NCBI GenBank assembly: GCA_913062745.1
Contig: CAJXXJ010000198.1
Location: forward strand, 1 to 6,985
Direction of reading: 5' to 3'
Source of the DNA: an uncultured Phaeodactylibacter sp.
GTDB lineage: Bacteria; Bacteroidota; Bacteroidia; Chitinophagales; Saprospiraceae
Length of the DNA stretch: 6,985 bases
A model generated the notes under the pieces. It searched no databases. It saw only the letters and a list, made by a program, of their open reading frames with translations, and had not been told where the DNA came from. Numbering within the stretch: position 1 is the first letter of the stretch; the number at the start of each line of letters is the position of its first letter. Both the position numbers and the translations under genes were made by a program. This document shows, one piece after another, positions 1 through 6,841 of this stretch.

Positions 1-1203
1 AATACCGATGGAGTAGCCGGATACCGGAAGGGTGATGGCCTCCAAATTAGCGGTGGCAAAACCTTCATAGCGGGTGCCGGTTTCTTCGCCGAGTATAGTC
101 GCTCCGCAGTACTCTTTGAGGTAGCGGGCCATCGTAGCAGCGGCGGAGAAGCTTTCTCCGTTGACGAGGACAAAGACAGCGCCGTTGAATGCCAGGCTTT
201 TTTTGCGCCGGGGTATGGTAAATCGGACTTTACGGCCTTCGCAGGTGATTGTGGTATTGATCAGTTGCCCGGGGGGAATGTCGGGCTTTAGCAGGTAAGG
301 CAGAATACCGGAGGCAAATATTTTCTGGCCACCCAAATTCCCCCGCAGGTCGATGAGCAGGGCGGGCCTTGGATTGCGGGCGATCTTACGAAACAGAGGG
401 CGGTACAGCCGGTCGGGCCTGGACCGGTATTGCCACATTGGCACGGGGGCAAAGGTGGAGAGCTTCAGGTAGGCCAACTCCCTGGTAAATTGCAGGGTGT
501 AGGGCGGCTTGGCCGGGCTGTTGCCGGGAATTTTGAATTCGCTGCCGTAGCGCTGCTTTCTTAGTTCCTCCTGTTGCGGCACAGTCAGGGCAGCGATTTT
601 GGCGGTGTGCTTTTGCCCCAGGCTATCCAGGAAAGCGATTCGGAAGGTGTCTGGCTGTTCGATAAAGCAGTAGTATCTTATACTGAAAAGCGGGGCGTTT
701 TTGCGTAAAGCAAGGGTTCGTATATTGCCATCGGCAGGCGTAAATTGAAGCAGGCGTTCCAGGATGTCTGATGTGGTCTGGCCGTTGATGGACAGGATGA
801 TATCGCCGGGCCGGAAGGGGTGGGAGCGGGAGTAATCCTGACGTACGAACAGGGTGTCTTGTGCCAGTCCGGGCAGGAGAGGCAGGTAGGCAAATTCCCT
901 CTCGAAGAGGTGTTGAAGCATCATGATTTGCATGCCTTTTAGCAGGTAGTGCCCTTCGCTGGCCAGCGCGCACATTCGGTTGACGAGCTGGTAATGCTGC
1001 AACAGGCTGACGGTATCCGGAAGCCCCTTCAGCAGTTCGTCTGCCTGCTGATTGAAGCCCGGGCTGTACTGTTCGACCCCGGGCTGATGCTGAAGAATGG
1101 CGTGCTTGAGGTATTGGAGGTCGCGTTTTGTTTCCTGTTGGCTGAAGGGCTGGCTGATGGCTGGGCCGGGCAGAAGGATCAGTAGGAAAAAGAGGTAGCG
1201 CAT
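1..1203 (-). CDS. S41-family peptidase with PDZ domain, secreted (C-terminus cut by window edge)
   Basis: The frame stays open from an ATG at 1203 to the left edge (401 codons). Residues 1-17 form a signal peptide (Arg2, then a Leu/Phe-rich core ending PGPAIS-Q), so the product is probably periplasmic or outer-membrane associated. Residues 22-100 look helical. A PDZ-like segment follows, with RPGDIILSINGQ at about 131-142. The S41 core starts near residue 235 and shows the strand motif DLRGNLGG (285-292), the nucleophile loop VNGESFSAAAT with Ser353 as likely nucleophile (Asn348 plus five), and GEETG (372-376), typical of Bacteroidota S41 enzymes. The family cleaves unstructured or C-terminal peptide segments; the substrate here is unknown. 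The Glu that often follows the nucleophile loop (SASE) is Thr here, and I cannot assign a general base. About 60-150 residues are probably missing. No Shine-Dalgarno precedes the start, as is normal in this phylum. The gene is divergent from the ABC operon. Confidence 0.9.
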   Translation of the reverse strand, partial: MRYLFFLLILLPGPAISQPFSQQETKRDLQYLKHAILQHQPGVEQYSPGFNQQADELLKGLPDTVSLLQHYQLVNRMCALASEGHYLLKGMQIMMLQHLFEREFAYLPLLPGLAQDTLFVRQDYSRSHPFRPGDIILSINGQTTSDILERLLQFTPADGNIRTLALRKNAPLFSIRYYCFIEQPDTFRIAFLDSLGQKHTAKIAALTVPQQEELRKQRYGSEFKIPGNSPAKPPYTLQFTRELAYLKLSTFAPVPMWQYRSRPDRLYRPLFRKIARNPRPALLIDLRGNLGGQKIFASGILPYLLKPDIPPGQLINTTITCEGRKVRFTIPRRKKSLAFNGAVFVLVNGESFSAAATMARYLKEYCGATILGEETGTRYEGFATANLEAITLPVSGYSIGI

Positions 1204-1401
1204 GGTACGGAGGTTTTTTGAAAAGATAAGGGAAAGTTGGGTGGGAGGCAAGGGCGGAGCGTGAAAGGCGGAATGTGGAAGTAGCCATGCAGCAAGGCGG
1301 TCAAACCGGGCTTCATCTAAAAAATCAGACTATTCAGCCATTAAAAGGCGGGATTCTGCTGATAATTCGGGAAGTTCACGGGGTATGACGAAAAGAACGA
1401 T
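1204..1401. other. Divergent intergenic region between the peptidase and the ABC operon
   Basis: This 198-bp gap separates two divergent starts and must hold promoters for both. On the minus strand a weak candidate is annotated separately. On the plus strand I see no good TAnnTTTG box before 1402; TAATTCGG near 1361-1370 is a poor match. No Shine-Dalgarno precedes the ATPase ATG. No RNA gene or strong hairpin was seen. Confidence 0.6.
1221..1252 (-). promoter_or_regulatory. Weak promoter candidate for the S41 peptidase
   Basis: On the minus strand, TATCTTTT (1221-1228) matches the Bacteroidota -7 box TAnnTTTG except for the last base. CTTG (1249-1252) lies 20 bp upstream and matches three of four bases of the -33 TTTG box. 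The spacing fits the known range and would place the start only about 10 nt before the ATG. The boxes are short, so a chance match is quite possible. Confidence 0.25.
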
Positions 1402-2295
1402 ATGAATGTACTACGCATCAACGGGCTCAGCAAGCGCTACGGCCGTATCAAAGCGGTGGATGAACTGGACCTGACGATTGAAAAAGGAATGGCTTTTGGC
1501 ATCCTCGGGCCAAACGGCAGCGGCAAAACAACTACCCTCGGTATGGTGCTGGGCATCACGCAGCGCAGTGGCGGGGAGTATGAGTGGTTTGAAGGGCAGT
1601 ACGGGCAGGACTACCGCCGGCATCTGGGCGCGCTGCTGGAAACACCCAATTTTTACCCTTACCTCAACGCGGTGGATAATCTGGGCATCGTGGCCCACAT
1701 CAAACGGGTGAAGCAGCCCCGTATGCAGGAGCTGCTGGAGCTGGTCAACCTCTGGCACCGGCGGGATTCCAAATTCCGGACCTATTCGCTGGGCATGAAG
1801 CAGCGCCTGGCGATTGCCGCCGCGATGGTGGGCGACCCGGAGGTGCTAATCTTTGACGAACCCACCAATGGGCTGGACCCGCAGGGCATAGCCGAGGTGC
1901 GGGATACCCTGCAGCGCATCGCCGAGACCGGCAAAACGATCATCATGGCCAGCCATATCCTGGACGAGGTGGAAAAAGTCTGCTCCCACGTCGCAATCAT
2001 CAAAAACGGCCGGCTGCTGGCGAGTGGCACCGTGGGCGCTATCATCAGCGAAGACTTCCTGGTGGAGGTGGCTGCCGAGGATATGCAGGCCCTGCAGCAA
2101 GCCTTCGCACAGGACGCGCGCGTCAACAAAGCAGAGTTGCAGGAGGGGCAACTGCTGCTGCATCTGCAGGAAGAAGTGCCGCCGGCTGCTCTTAATGAAT
2201 GGGCTTTTAGTAAAGGCTTTACGCTCAGCCACCTGCGGGTGGTGAAAAAGAGCCTGGAAACGGAATTTTTAGAAATCACCTCATCTGATCGATAA
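1402..2295 (+). CDS. ABC transporter ATP-binding protein (CcmA/BcrA-like, pairs with ABC-2 permease)
   Basis: This 297-aa ATPase powers the permease encoded 3 nt downstream. All nucleotide-binding motifs are present: Walker A GPNGSGKT (36-43), signature YSLGMKQRL (128-136), Walker B VLIFDE (148-153), D-loop GLDP (157-160) and the H-loop His185. The usual Q-loop glutamine is Glu80 in LLETPNFYPYL, a form seen in the BcrA-like branch of bacitracin/lantibiotic and NatA-type exporters. Residues about 215-297 form the C-terminal accessory domain of this branch, ending in the conserved pattern KKSLETEFLEIT. The length is normal. ATG 1402 fits the family N-terminus (lrinGLsKrYG). The substrate cannot be read from sequence: drug, peptide or lipid export, or a membrane-maintenance role, all remain possible. 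Confidence 0.95.
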   Translation: MNVLRINGLSKRYGRIKAVDELDLTIEKGMAFGILGPNGSGKTTTLGMVLGITQRSGGEYEWFEGQYGQDYRRHLGALLETPNFYPYLNAVDNLGIVAHIKRVKQPRMQELLELVNLWHRRDSKFRTYSLGMKQRLAIAAAMVGDPEVLIFDEPTNGLDPQGIAEVRDTLQRIAETGKTIIMASHILDEVEKVCSHVAIIKNGRLLASGTVGAIISEDFLVEVAAEDMQALQQAFAQDARVNKAELQEGQLLLHLQEEVPPAALNEWAFSKGFTLSHLRVVKKSLETEFLEITSSDR

Positions 2296-2298
2296 ACT

Positions 2299-3105
2299 AT
2301 GCTTTACCTGTTACGACTGGAGTGGAAGAAGCTGAACAAGCAGATCGCTTTCCGCTTGTTTGTTATTTTTTATGTACTCATGCTGCCTTCCATTTTGCTT
2401 ACCGCAAAACGGCTGGGTGACCTGCCCCCGCCGCTGATGACCAATGAGGTGTTCTTCATTTTTCCCACCGTCTGGGAATACCTGGGCTACATCGGCAACT
2501 GGCTCTGCTTCTTTTTCTTTGGCTTTATGGCCATCATCAGCGTGACCACGGAGTACAGCTACCGGACAATGCGGCAGAATATCATCACGGGTATGAGCCG
2601 GCGGCAGTATTTTTTGGGCAAGCTGTACTGGATTTTGGCGGTAAGCCTCTTTGCCGCGCTGTACTACGCCCTCTGCGGGTTTGTCATCGGCTTTTTCAGT
2701 ACGGAAACCATCTACTGGCACAAGGTATGGCAGAATGCAGACTATATCCCGCGCTACTTCCTGATGTGTTTTGGCTACATGAGCTTTGGGCTGTTTCTCG
2801 GGCTGCTCATCCGCAAGACCGGGCTGGCCCTCTTTTTATACATCTCCTACATTATGTTTCTGGAGCTGGTACTGCGGTGGGGCGTGCACCTGCAGCTATT
2901 TGAGCACCGCAGCATGCACTTCTACCCGATGAATGCCACGGAAGACCTTGTGCCTATCCCGATGCTGGACATGGCCGACGAGTTTATTTCCAAGTACGGG
3001 TTCAGCATCTACCTGCAGCCCGGAGAAGCGGCTGTCGCTACCTTGGTGTACAGTAGCCTGCTGCTTTATCTGGCCTACCGCAGAGTCGTGTATTCTGATC
3101 TGTAA
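2299..3105 (+). CDS. ABC-2 type transporter permease
   Basis: This 268-aa integral membrane protein should dimerise or pair with the ATPase encoded immediately upstream; the gap between the stop and this ATG is 3 nt, so the two are almost certainly cotranscribed and translationally coupled. Six hydrophobic spans are visible at about 17-36, 61-82, 107-131, 152-171, 174-194 and 242-260. Residues 85-108 carry the ABC-2 hallmark after span 2: a Glu, then an Arg-rich loop (YRTMRQNIITGMSRRQYF) ending in GK. That loop is the coupling region that contacts the ATPase in this family. A large hydrophilic, probably extracytoplasmic loop lies between spans 5 and 6 (about 195-241). I see no sequence clue to the substrate. 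The gene has no clear Shine-Dalgarno and no convincing terminator after it. Confidence 0.92.
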   Translation: MLYLLRLEWKKLNKQIAFRLFVIFYVLMLPSILLTAKRLGDLPPPLMTNEVFFIFPTVWEYLGYIGNWLCFFFFGFMAIISVTTEYSYRTMRQNIITGMSRRQYFLGKLYWILAVSLFAALYYALCGFVIGFFSTETIYWHKVWQNADYIPRYFLMCFGYMSFGLFLGLLIRKTGLALFLYISYIMFLELVLRWGVHLQLFEHRSMHFYPMNATEDLVPIPMLDMADEFISKYGFSIYLQPGEAAVATLVYSSLLLYLAYRRVVYSDL

Positions 3106-3227
3106 GCAGCCAAATCAATCCGGCGGCAGAACTTTTTGTCCGGAACATATGTATTTAAATATGAACTACTTAGCATATTTTTCTTTTGCGGAGTGTTCCT
3201 GCTCCGTGTAAGCGGACGGCCAAAAGT
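3106..3227. other. AT-rich intergenic segment after the ABC operon
   Basis: No credible gene is seen. Two inverted repeats are present: TCCGG/CCGGA (3119-3123 and 3140-3144, 16-nt loop) and CGGAG/CTCCG (3189-3193 and 3202-3206, 8-nt loop). Neither is followed by a T-tract, so neither is called a terminator, although either could help to end the ABC transcript. An AT-rich stretch with CATAT/ATATG ends (3146-3164) lies between them. Confidence 0.5.
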
Positions 3228-3244
3228 GTTAAGAAGACTTTAAC
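3228..3244. repeat. Inverted repeat GTTAA-N7-TTAAC at the RNA-unit promoter
   Basis: GTTAA (3228-3232) and TTAAC (3240-3244) form a perfect 5-bp inverted repeat with a 7-nt spacer. The right arm overlaps the -33 region of the promoter at 3239-3269, so a bound factor would sit on or next to the polymerase site. A near copy with a 6-nt spacer lies at 3503-3518; both share the longer right arm CTTTAAC. It could be a regulator site or an extended promoter feature. Confidence 0.4.
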
Positions 3245-3269
3245 ATTTGGTTTTGATTTTGTACTTTTG
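3239..3269 (+). promoter_or_regulatory. Bacteroidota-type promoter of the small RNA unit
   Basis: TACTTTTG (3262-3269) is an exact match to the -7 box TAnnTTTG of the Bacteroidota housekeeping sigma factor. TTTA (3239-3242), 19 bp upstream, is a three-of-four match to the -33 TTTG box. The surroundings are AT-rich (19 of 60 bases G or C in 3241-3300). The expected transcription start is about 3275-3277, exactly where the first hairpin begins. This is the best promoter match I found in the window. Confidence 0.65.
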
Positions 3270-3275
3270 CTATAC

Positions 3276-3436
3276 AGCAGGTACAAAAACTGCTAATCAG
3301 AATAGCGTCCATACACTTCTTCGTGAAGTGTCACGATATAAAAGAATGTATATTTTGGAGGAGTAACATCCTTCATAATAACAGTCGGGTGATTTCTTAC
3401 AAGAGCGGGTCTTCGTGACGCCGCTCTTTTTTATTT
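3276..3436 (+). ncRNA. Candidate structured small RNA (or terminated leader) of about 160 nt
   Basis: The unit has its own promoter (3239-3269) and intrinsic terminator (3401-3436), and no convincing reading frame. Visible stem-loops, in order: AGCAG/CTGCT (3276-3280 with 3290-3294, 9-nt loop); ACACTTC/GAAGTGT (3313-3319 with 3325-3331, loop TTCGT), extendable by CGT/ACG (3306-3308 with 3333-3335); a weaker GGAGG/CCTTC stem (3357-3361 with 3370-3374, 8-nt loop); and the terminator hairpin. The second hairpin and the terminator share the 9-mer TCTTCGTGA at their apices. A purine run GGAGGAG (3357-3363) lies partly in the third stem. I do not recognise a known family: no SRP, tmRNA, tRNA or common riboswitch core is apparent, but 6S RNA of this phylum cannot be excluded by eye. 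It could instead be a 5' leader with a premature terminator controlling the kinase gene 97 nt downstream. Confidence 0.55.
3401..3436 (+). terminator. Strong intrinsic terminator
   Basis: AAGAGCGG (3401-3408) pairs with CCGCTCTT (3421-3428) in a perfect 8-bp stem. GTC (3409-3411) and GAC (3417-3419) add three pairs above it, with loop TTCGT and one bulged G (3420). Six T (3427-3432), then A and TTT, follow. It would end the small RNA transcript and also any readthrough from the ABC operon, separating both from the kinase gene. Confidence 0.85.
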
Positions 3437-3466
3437 CAGCCGGTTTTTCTGACATTCAGGCCCAAC

Positions 3467-3499
3467 ATTGCTGATTTTACGGTGATTTGCCTATATTGG
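3467..3499 (+). promoter_or_regulatory. Promoter candidate for the sensor kinase gene
   Basis: TATATTGG (3492-3499) matches the -7 box TAnnTTTG with one mismatch. ATTG (3467-3470) lies 21 bp upstream and matches the core TTG of the -33 box. The start would fall near 3506, giving a leader of under 30 nt without a Shine-Dalgarno. It lies downstream of the terminator at 3401-3436, so the kinase gene could be transcribed independently. Confidence 0.4.
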
Positions 3500-3502
3500 A
3501 TT

Positions 3503-3518
3503 GTTAATTGCCTTTAAC
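3503..3518. repeat. Inverted repeat GTTAA-N6-TTAAC before the kinase gene
   Basis: GTTAA (3503-3507) and TTAAC (3514-3518) are perfect inverted arms with spacer TTGCCT, 14 bp before the ATG and at the predicted transcription start. It resembles the repeat at 3228-3244 (7-nt spacer), including the extended right arm CTTTAAC. It could be an operator shared by the two units, but five-base AT-rich arms may arise by chance. Confidence 0.35.
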
Positions 3519-3532
3519 CCAATTCAGCACTC

Positions 3533-6500
3533 ATGCCTGATGTCCGGACCCGATATCCGGTAAATTCTCCCGTTTGCCGAAAGGCTGCGGTATCCACCCC
3601 CTTCTTGCTCGCAAGATGCTGGGCATTACTGTATTGCACCTTCCTGGTAGCCCGGCCTGTCCCGGGGCAGCCCTTATCCGATTACCGGAACGGCAGTATC
3701 CTTCCCTTTTCGCAGCAAGGCGGTTTCTATCCTGAGTTTCAGGATCAGGAGGGATACCTCTGGGGCAAGGATGAACAGGGCAGAGCAGCCCGTTTTGACG
3801 GGTATGGACTGGAATCCTTTCAGGCAAAGCCCTTCGATAGCACCGGCTTGCAGTGTGATGGGAAAACCTATCTCACCGAGGACAGTAAGGGGAATATCTG
3901 GTTTGCGGTGGGCAGCTGCGGGCTTGACCGTTACGACCCGCAAACCGGCCGCTTCGAGCGCCTGCACGATGCTTTTCATGAGGCGCGGGAGGTGCCGGCT
4001 CAGTTTTACTACGGTATTTATGAGGACAGCCGGCAGGATATCTGGATTAAAGCACAACGGCAGCTTCATAAGTATACACCGGTTACCCGTGAATTTACAA
4101 AGATGGTGGGGATGTGGCACCTCACCGGCCTATTTGAAGATGGCGAGCAGCAGGTATGGGCGATAGACCCCTTTATAAAAAGAAAGCTGTACAAGGTCTT
4201 CCCGACTGATGGCGATACGCTGGAGCATGTTGGTTTCCCTTACATCGGCGATCCGGCGACCATTAATGACTTTCCGGTTGTCCCAATCATTGTCAGTACA
4301 GGCCCGGATGTACATCTGATTGTCTTTGGCGGGCACCTTTACCGCTTCGACAGCCGGCAGCGGGCCGCCCGGCCCTTGACCGAAGGCTTGCAGGATGGTG
4401 AGTTGGTGTATACCGTTTTTAACGATGGTATCACATTGGTAGGGACGAACCGGCATCGCGTGCTGGAATACGACGACCGCTCAGGCACCTTCAGGCCTTT
4501 TCTTGAATTGCCCAAACTGCCGCAGGAGGCGGGGCGGGTGGAAAAAATATTCCGCAGCCGGGATGGCTTGCTGTGGGTAGTGACTTCTTTGAAAACCTTT
4601 CGTGTATTGCCCCGTGAGCTGCTTTTTCGAAAGCAGGCTTTGCCGGAGCATGCCTGGCCACATGCCCCGGGTGGGAACAGCGAGCGGCTGGTTTCCTTCA
4701 GGGGGGATGTCTATTTTCATACTCAATACGGGCTGCAGCCTGTACACCCTGATGCCGCGAAGCCGATCAGGCCCTTACTGAAGGAGGAGGACTTTCGGCT
4801 GCCGCCCTGGCAAGCCGGCGGCAAGGGCATTGCACCGGAAAAGGCAAAGCAGGTATCCGGGTATAAATTTGTGGAACCCCCGGACGGTTCAGGCCTGTGG
4901 CTGGTGGTGTATCACTACCCGTTTGGCACTACGGTGCTGAAGTTTGATACCACCGGAAAGCGGGTATATGATTATTTCTGCCGGGGGCGGGATGCCTGTT
5001 TCAATGATCATATGCAGGAGGTGGATATGGCAGCGGACGGCCGGATATGGATAGCGGGCTGGGCGGGCCTCAGCTGCTTTAACCCCGAGGACCAAACCTT
5101 CACTAATTTCCGGGTGAAAGAAGGCTTGCCGGAACGGACCGCCATTGCAGTGCACTGCACCCGTGACAGCAATGTGTGGGTGGGGTTCCATTCCGGAGGG
5201 CTTGTGCGTTATGACCCGGCTGCAGACTGCTTTGATTACTATACTTATGACGAAGAGGAGCCGGGTAGCCTGAGCTCCGATCACGGCGTACGGGACTTGC
5301 TCGAAGACCGGTACGGCAATCTTTGGGTGGCTACCAGTAGCGGCCTCAACCGCTATGACCCGCAAAGTAATACTTTCGAATTCTTTAGTGAAAAAGACGG
5401 TTTGCCGGCTCGTGAGATTTACCGGCTGATGGAAGACCAGGATGGCCAGCTTTGGGTGAGCACGCAGCGCCATCTGAGTTGTTATCAGCGGGAGCAGGGT
5501 GTTTTTTACAGTTACGGAAAGGCCGATGGCTTATCCGAAGGAAGGTTCTCCGGAAAAAAGGCCTTGCGGGATGAAGAAGGGCAGCTGTATTTTTACTTCG
5601 GCAACGGCCTGGTTTACTTTCACCCCGACAGCGTGGTGGATGCCCGGGTTCCTGAACTGCGGCTCCGCAGCCTGCAGCTGGCCAATCAGCCGGTAAAGCC
5701 GGGAGACGCTACCGGCGTGCTGAAGAGGCCGGTCGGTTTTACCCGCCATATTACGCTGCAACCCTGGCAAAATGTATTTAGCCTTCGTTACGCAGCTTTG
5801 GAATATATTGCTCCGGAAGAGATCAAGTACGCCTTTCAGCTGGAAGGCTTTGATTCAGATTGGCGCCCGGCCGGCAACCTCCGGGAGGCGACCTATACCA
5901 ACCTGTCGCCCGGCGACTACCGCTTCAAAGTCAAATGCTGGAACCGGCACGGTTTGGAGGGGGAGCCCGTTTTTCTGAATATCACCATTCTGCCGCCCTG
6001 GTACCGGACCGCTTGGGCCTTTCTCTTGTGGGCACTGCTCCTCACGGGCTTGCTGTACGCGGTTTACCGTTTCCAGCTTAACCGGGAGCGCCTGCGGGCC
6101 CAACTGGCCTACGAGCAGCGCGAAGCCGAACGGCTGGCCGCGCTCGACCGCATGAAGTCCAATTTCTTTTCCAACATCACCCACGAATTCCGTACTCCGC
6201 TTTCCGTCATTCTGGGGATGGTGAATCAAATCAACCGCGACCCGCAGGGCTGGCTGGGGGAGGGCTTGTCCAAAATCCGGCAGTACAGCTTTCAGTTGCT
6301 TCGCCTGGTCAATCAGATGCTGGACCTGAGCAAACTGGAGTCCGAGAAGCTGCCGGTCAATCAGGTGCACGGAGACATCATGCCATTTTTGAGGTACCTG
6401 ATAAAGTCATTCGGCAGTTACGCAGAAGCCAATGGTATAGACTTGCAGCTGCAGGCGGGCCCGGCACAGTTGCCGATGGACTACGACCCGGAGAAAACGA

Positions 6501-6841
6501 CCGCTATCGTCTCCAACCTGCTGTCCAATGCCGTGAAGTTTACTCCGGCGGGCGGGCGGATTGAAGTGAAAATACAGGAGGCAGACGATCACTTGCAGAT
6601 AGAAGTTGCCGATACCGGGCAGGGTATTGCGGAGGGCCAGCTACCGCATATTTTCGACCGCTTTTACCAGGCAGACGATTCAACTACCAGAGCGAAGGAA
6701 GGCACCGGCATCGGCCTGGCGATCTGCCGCAAGATCGTCGAACACCATGGCGGGACCATCGACGTTTCCTCCGACGGCCTGGGCCGGGGCACGACGTTTC
6801 GGGTCACCTGGCCCCTGGCCGCCGAAACCGACGGGGCTTGA
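3533..6841 (+). CDS. Two-component regulator propeller (Reg_prop) sensor histidine kinase, non-hybrid
   Basis: The 1102-aa protein should sense an extracytoplasmic ligand and autophosphorylate. A long basic n-region and a hydrophobic stretch (about 28-40) ending near VPG-Q46 form a signal peptide or anchor. Residues about 64-700 hold propeller repeats of the Reg_prop type (D-x-x-G-x-(I/L)-W, then G-L-x-R-Y-D), clearest at 116-135, 499-517, 543-561, 591-609 and 633-651; those at about 200-450 are degenerate. A Y_Y_Y domain spans about 739-820. One membrane span lies at about 827-845. HisKA has NITHEFRTPL with phospho-acceptor His884. HATPase_c has N box SNLLSNAVKF (Asn999), G1 DTGQG (Asp1027), F box HIFDRFY and G2 GTGIGLAI (1057-1064). 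It stops about 38 residues after G2, without the receiver and AraC domains of hybrid systems, so a separate response regulator is implied; none is visible here. ATG 3533 is the only reasonable start. Codon use turns GC-rich from about 6700, which may reflect recombination or a misassembly. Confidence 0.93.
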   Translation: MPDVRTRYPVNSPVCRKAAVSTPFLLARCWALLYCTFLVARPVPGQPLSDYRNGSILPFSQQGGFYPEFQDQEGYLWGKDEQGRAARFDGYGLESFQAKPFDSTGLQCDGKTYLTEDSKGNIWFAVGSCGLDRYDPQTGRFERLHDAFHEAREVPAQFYYGIYEDSRQDIWIKAQRQLHKYTPVTREFTKMVGMWHLTGLFEDGEQQVWAIDPFIKRKLYKVFPTDGDTLEHVGFPYIGDPATINDFPVVPIIVSTGPDVHLIVFGGHLYRFDSRQRAARPLTEGLQDGELVYTVFNDGITLVGTNRHRVLEYDDRSGTFRPFLELPKLPQEAGRVEKIFRSRDGLLWVVTSLKTFRVLPRELLFRKQALPEHAWPHAPGGNSERLVSFRGDVYFHTQYGLQPVHPDAAKPIRPLLKEEDFRLPPWQAGGKGIAPEKAKQVSGYKFVEPPDGSGLWLVVYHYPFGTTVLKFDTTGKRVYDYFCRGRDACFNDHMQEVDMAADGRIWIAGWAGLSCFNPEDQTFTNFRVKEGLPERTAIAVHCTRDSNVWVGFHSGGLVRYDPAADCFDYYTYDEEEPGSLSSDHGVRDLLEDRYGNLWVATSSGLNRYDPQSNTFEFFSEKDGLPAREIYRLMEDQDGQLWVSTQRHLSCYQREQGVFYSYGKADGLSEGRFSGKKALRDEEGQLYFYFGNGLVYFHPDSVVDARVPELRLRSLQLANQPVKPGDATGVLKRPVGFTRHITLQPWQNVFSLRYAALEYIAPEEIKYAFQLEGFDSDWRPAGNLREATYTNLSPGDYRFKVKCWNRHGLEGEPVFLNITILPPWYRTAWAFLLWALLLTGLLYAVYRFQLNRERLRAQLAYEQREAERLAALDRMKSNFFSNITHEFRTPLSVILGMVNQINRDPQGWLGEGLSKIRQYSFQLLRLVNQMLDLSKLESEKLPVNQVHGDIMPFLRYLIKSFGSYAEANGIDLQLQAGPAQLPMDYDPEKTTAIVSNLLSNAVKFTPAGGRIEVKIQEADDHLQIEVADTGQGIAEGQLPHIFDRFYQADDSTTRAKEGTGIGLAICRKIVEHHGGTIDVSSDGLGRGTTFRVTWPLAAETDGA

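Noticed and set aside
623..1288. 221-codon minus-strand frame across the peptidase start
   Set aside because: It is an out-of-frame shadow: the Pro/Arg/His-rich product has no recognisable domain, while the overlapping frame from 1203 has a signal peptide, a PDZ domain and S41 motifs.
3119..3206. Inverted repeats TCCGG/CCGGA and CGGAG/CTCCG as terminators of the ABC operon
   Set aside because: Stems are only 5 bp and neither is followed by a T-tract in the plus direction; on the minus strand the flank is A-rich, not T-rich.
3149..3211. 20-codon frame starting at ATG 3149 in the gene-free region
   Set aside because: It has no ribosome-binding site and is the tail of a longer frame that overlaps the permease gene. 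Its odd composition (Cys-Ser-Cys end) does not suggest a real peptide.
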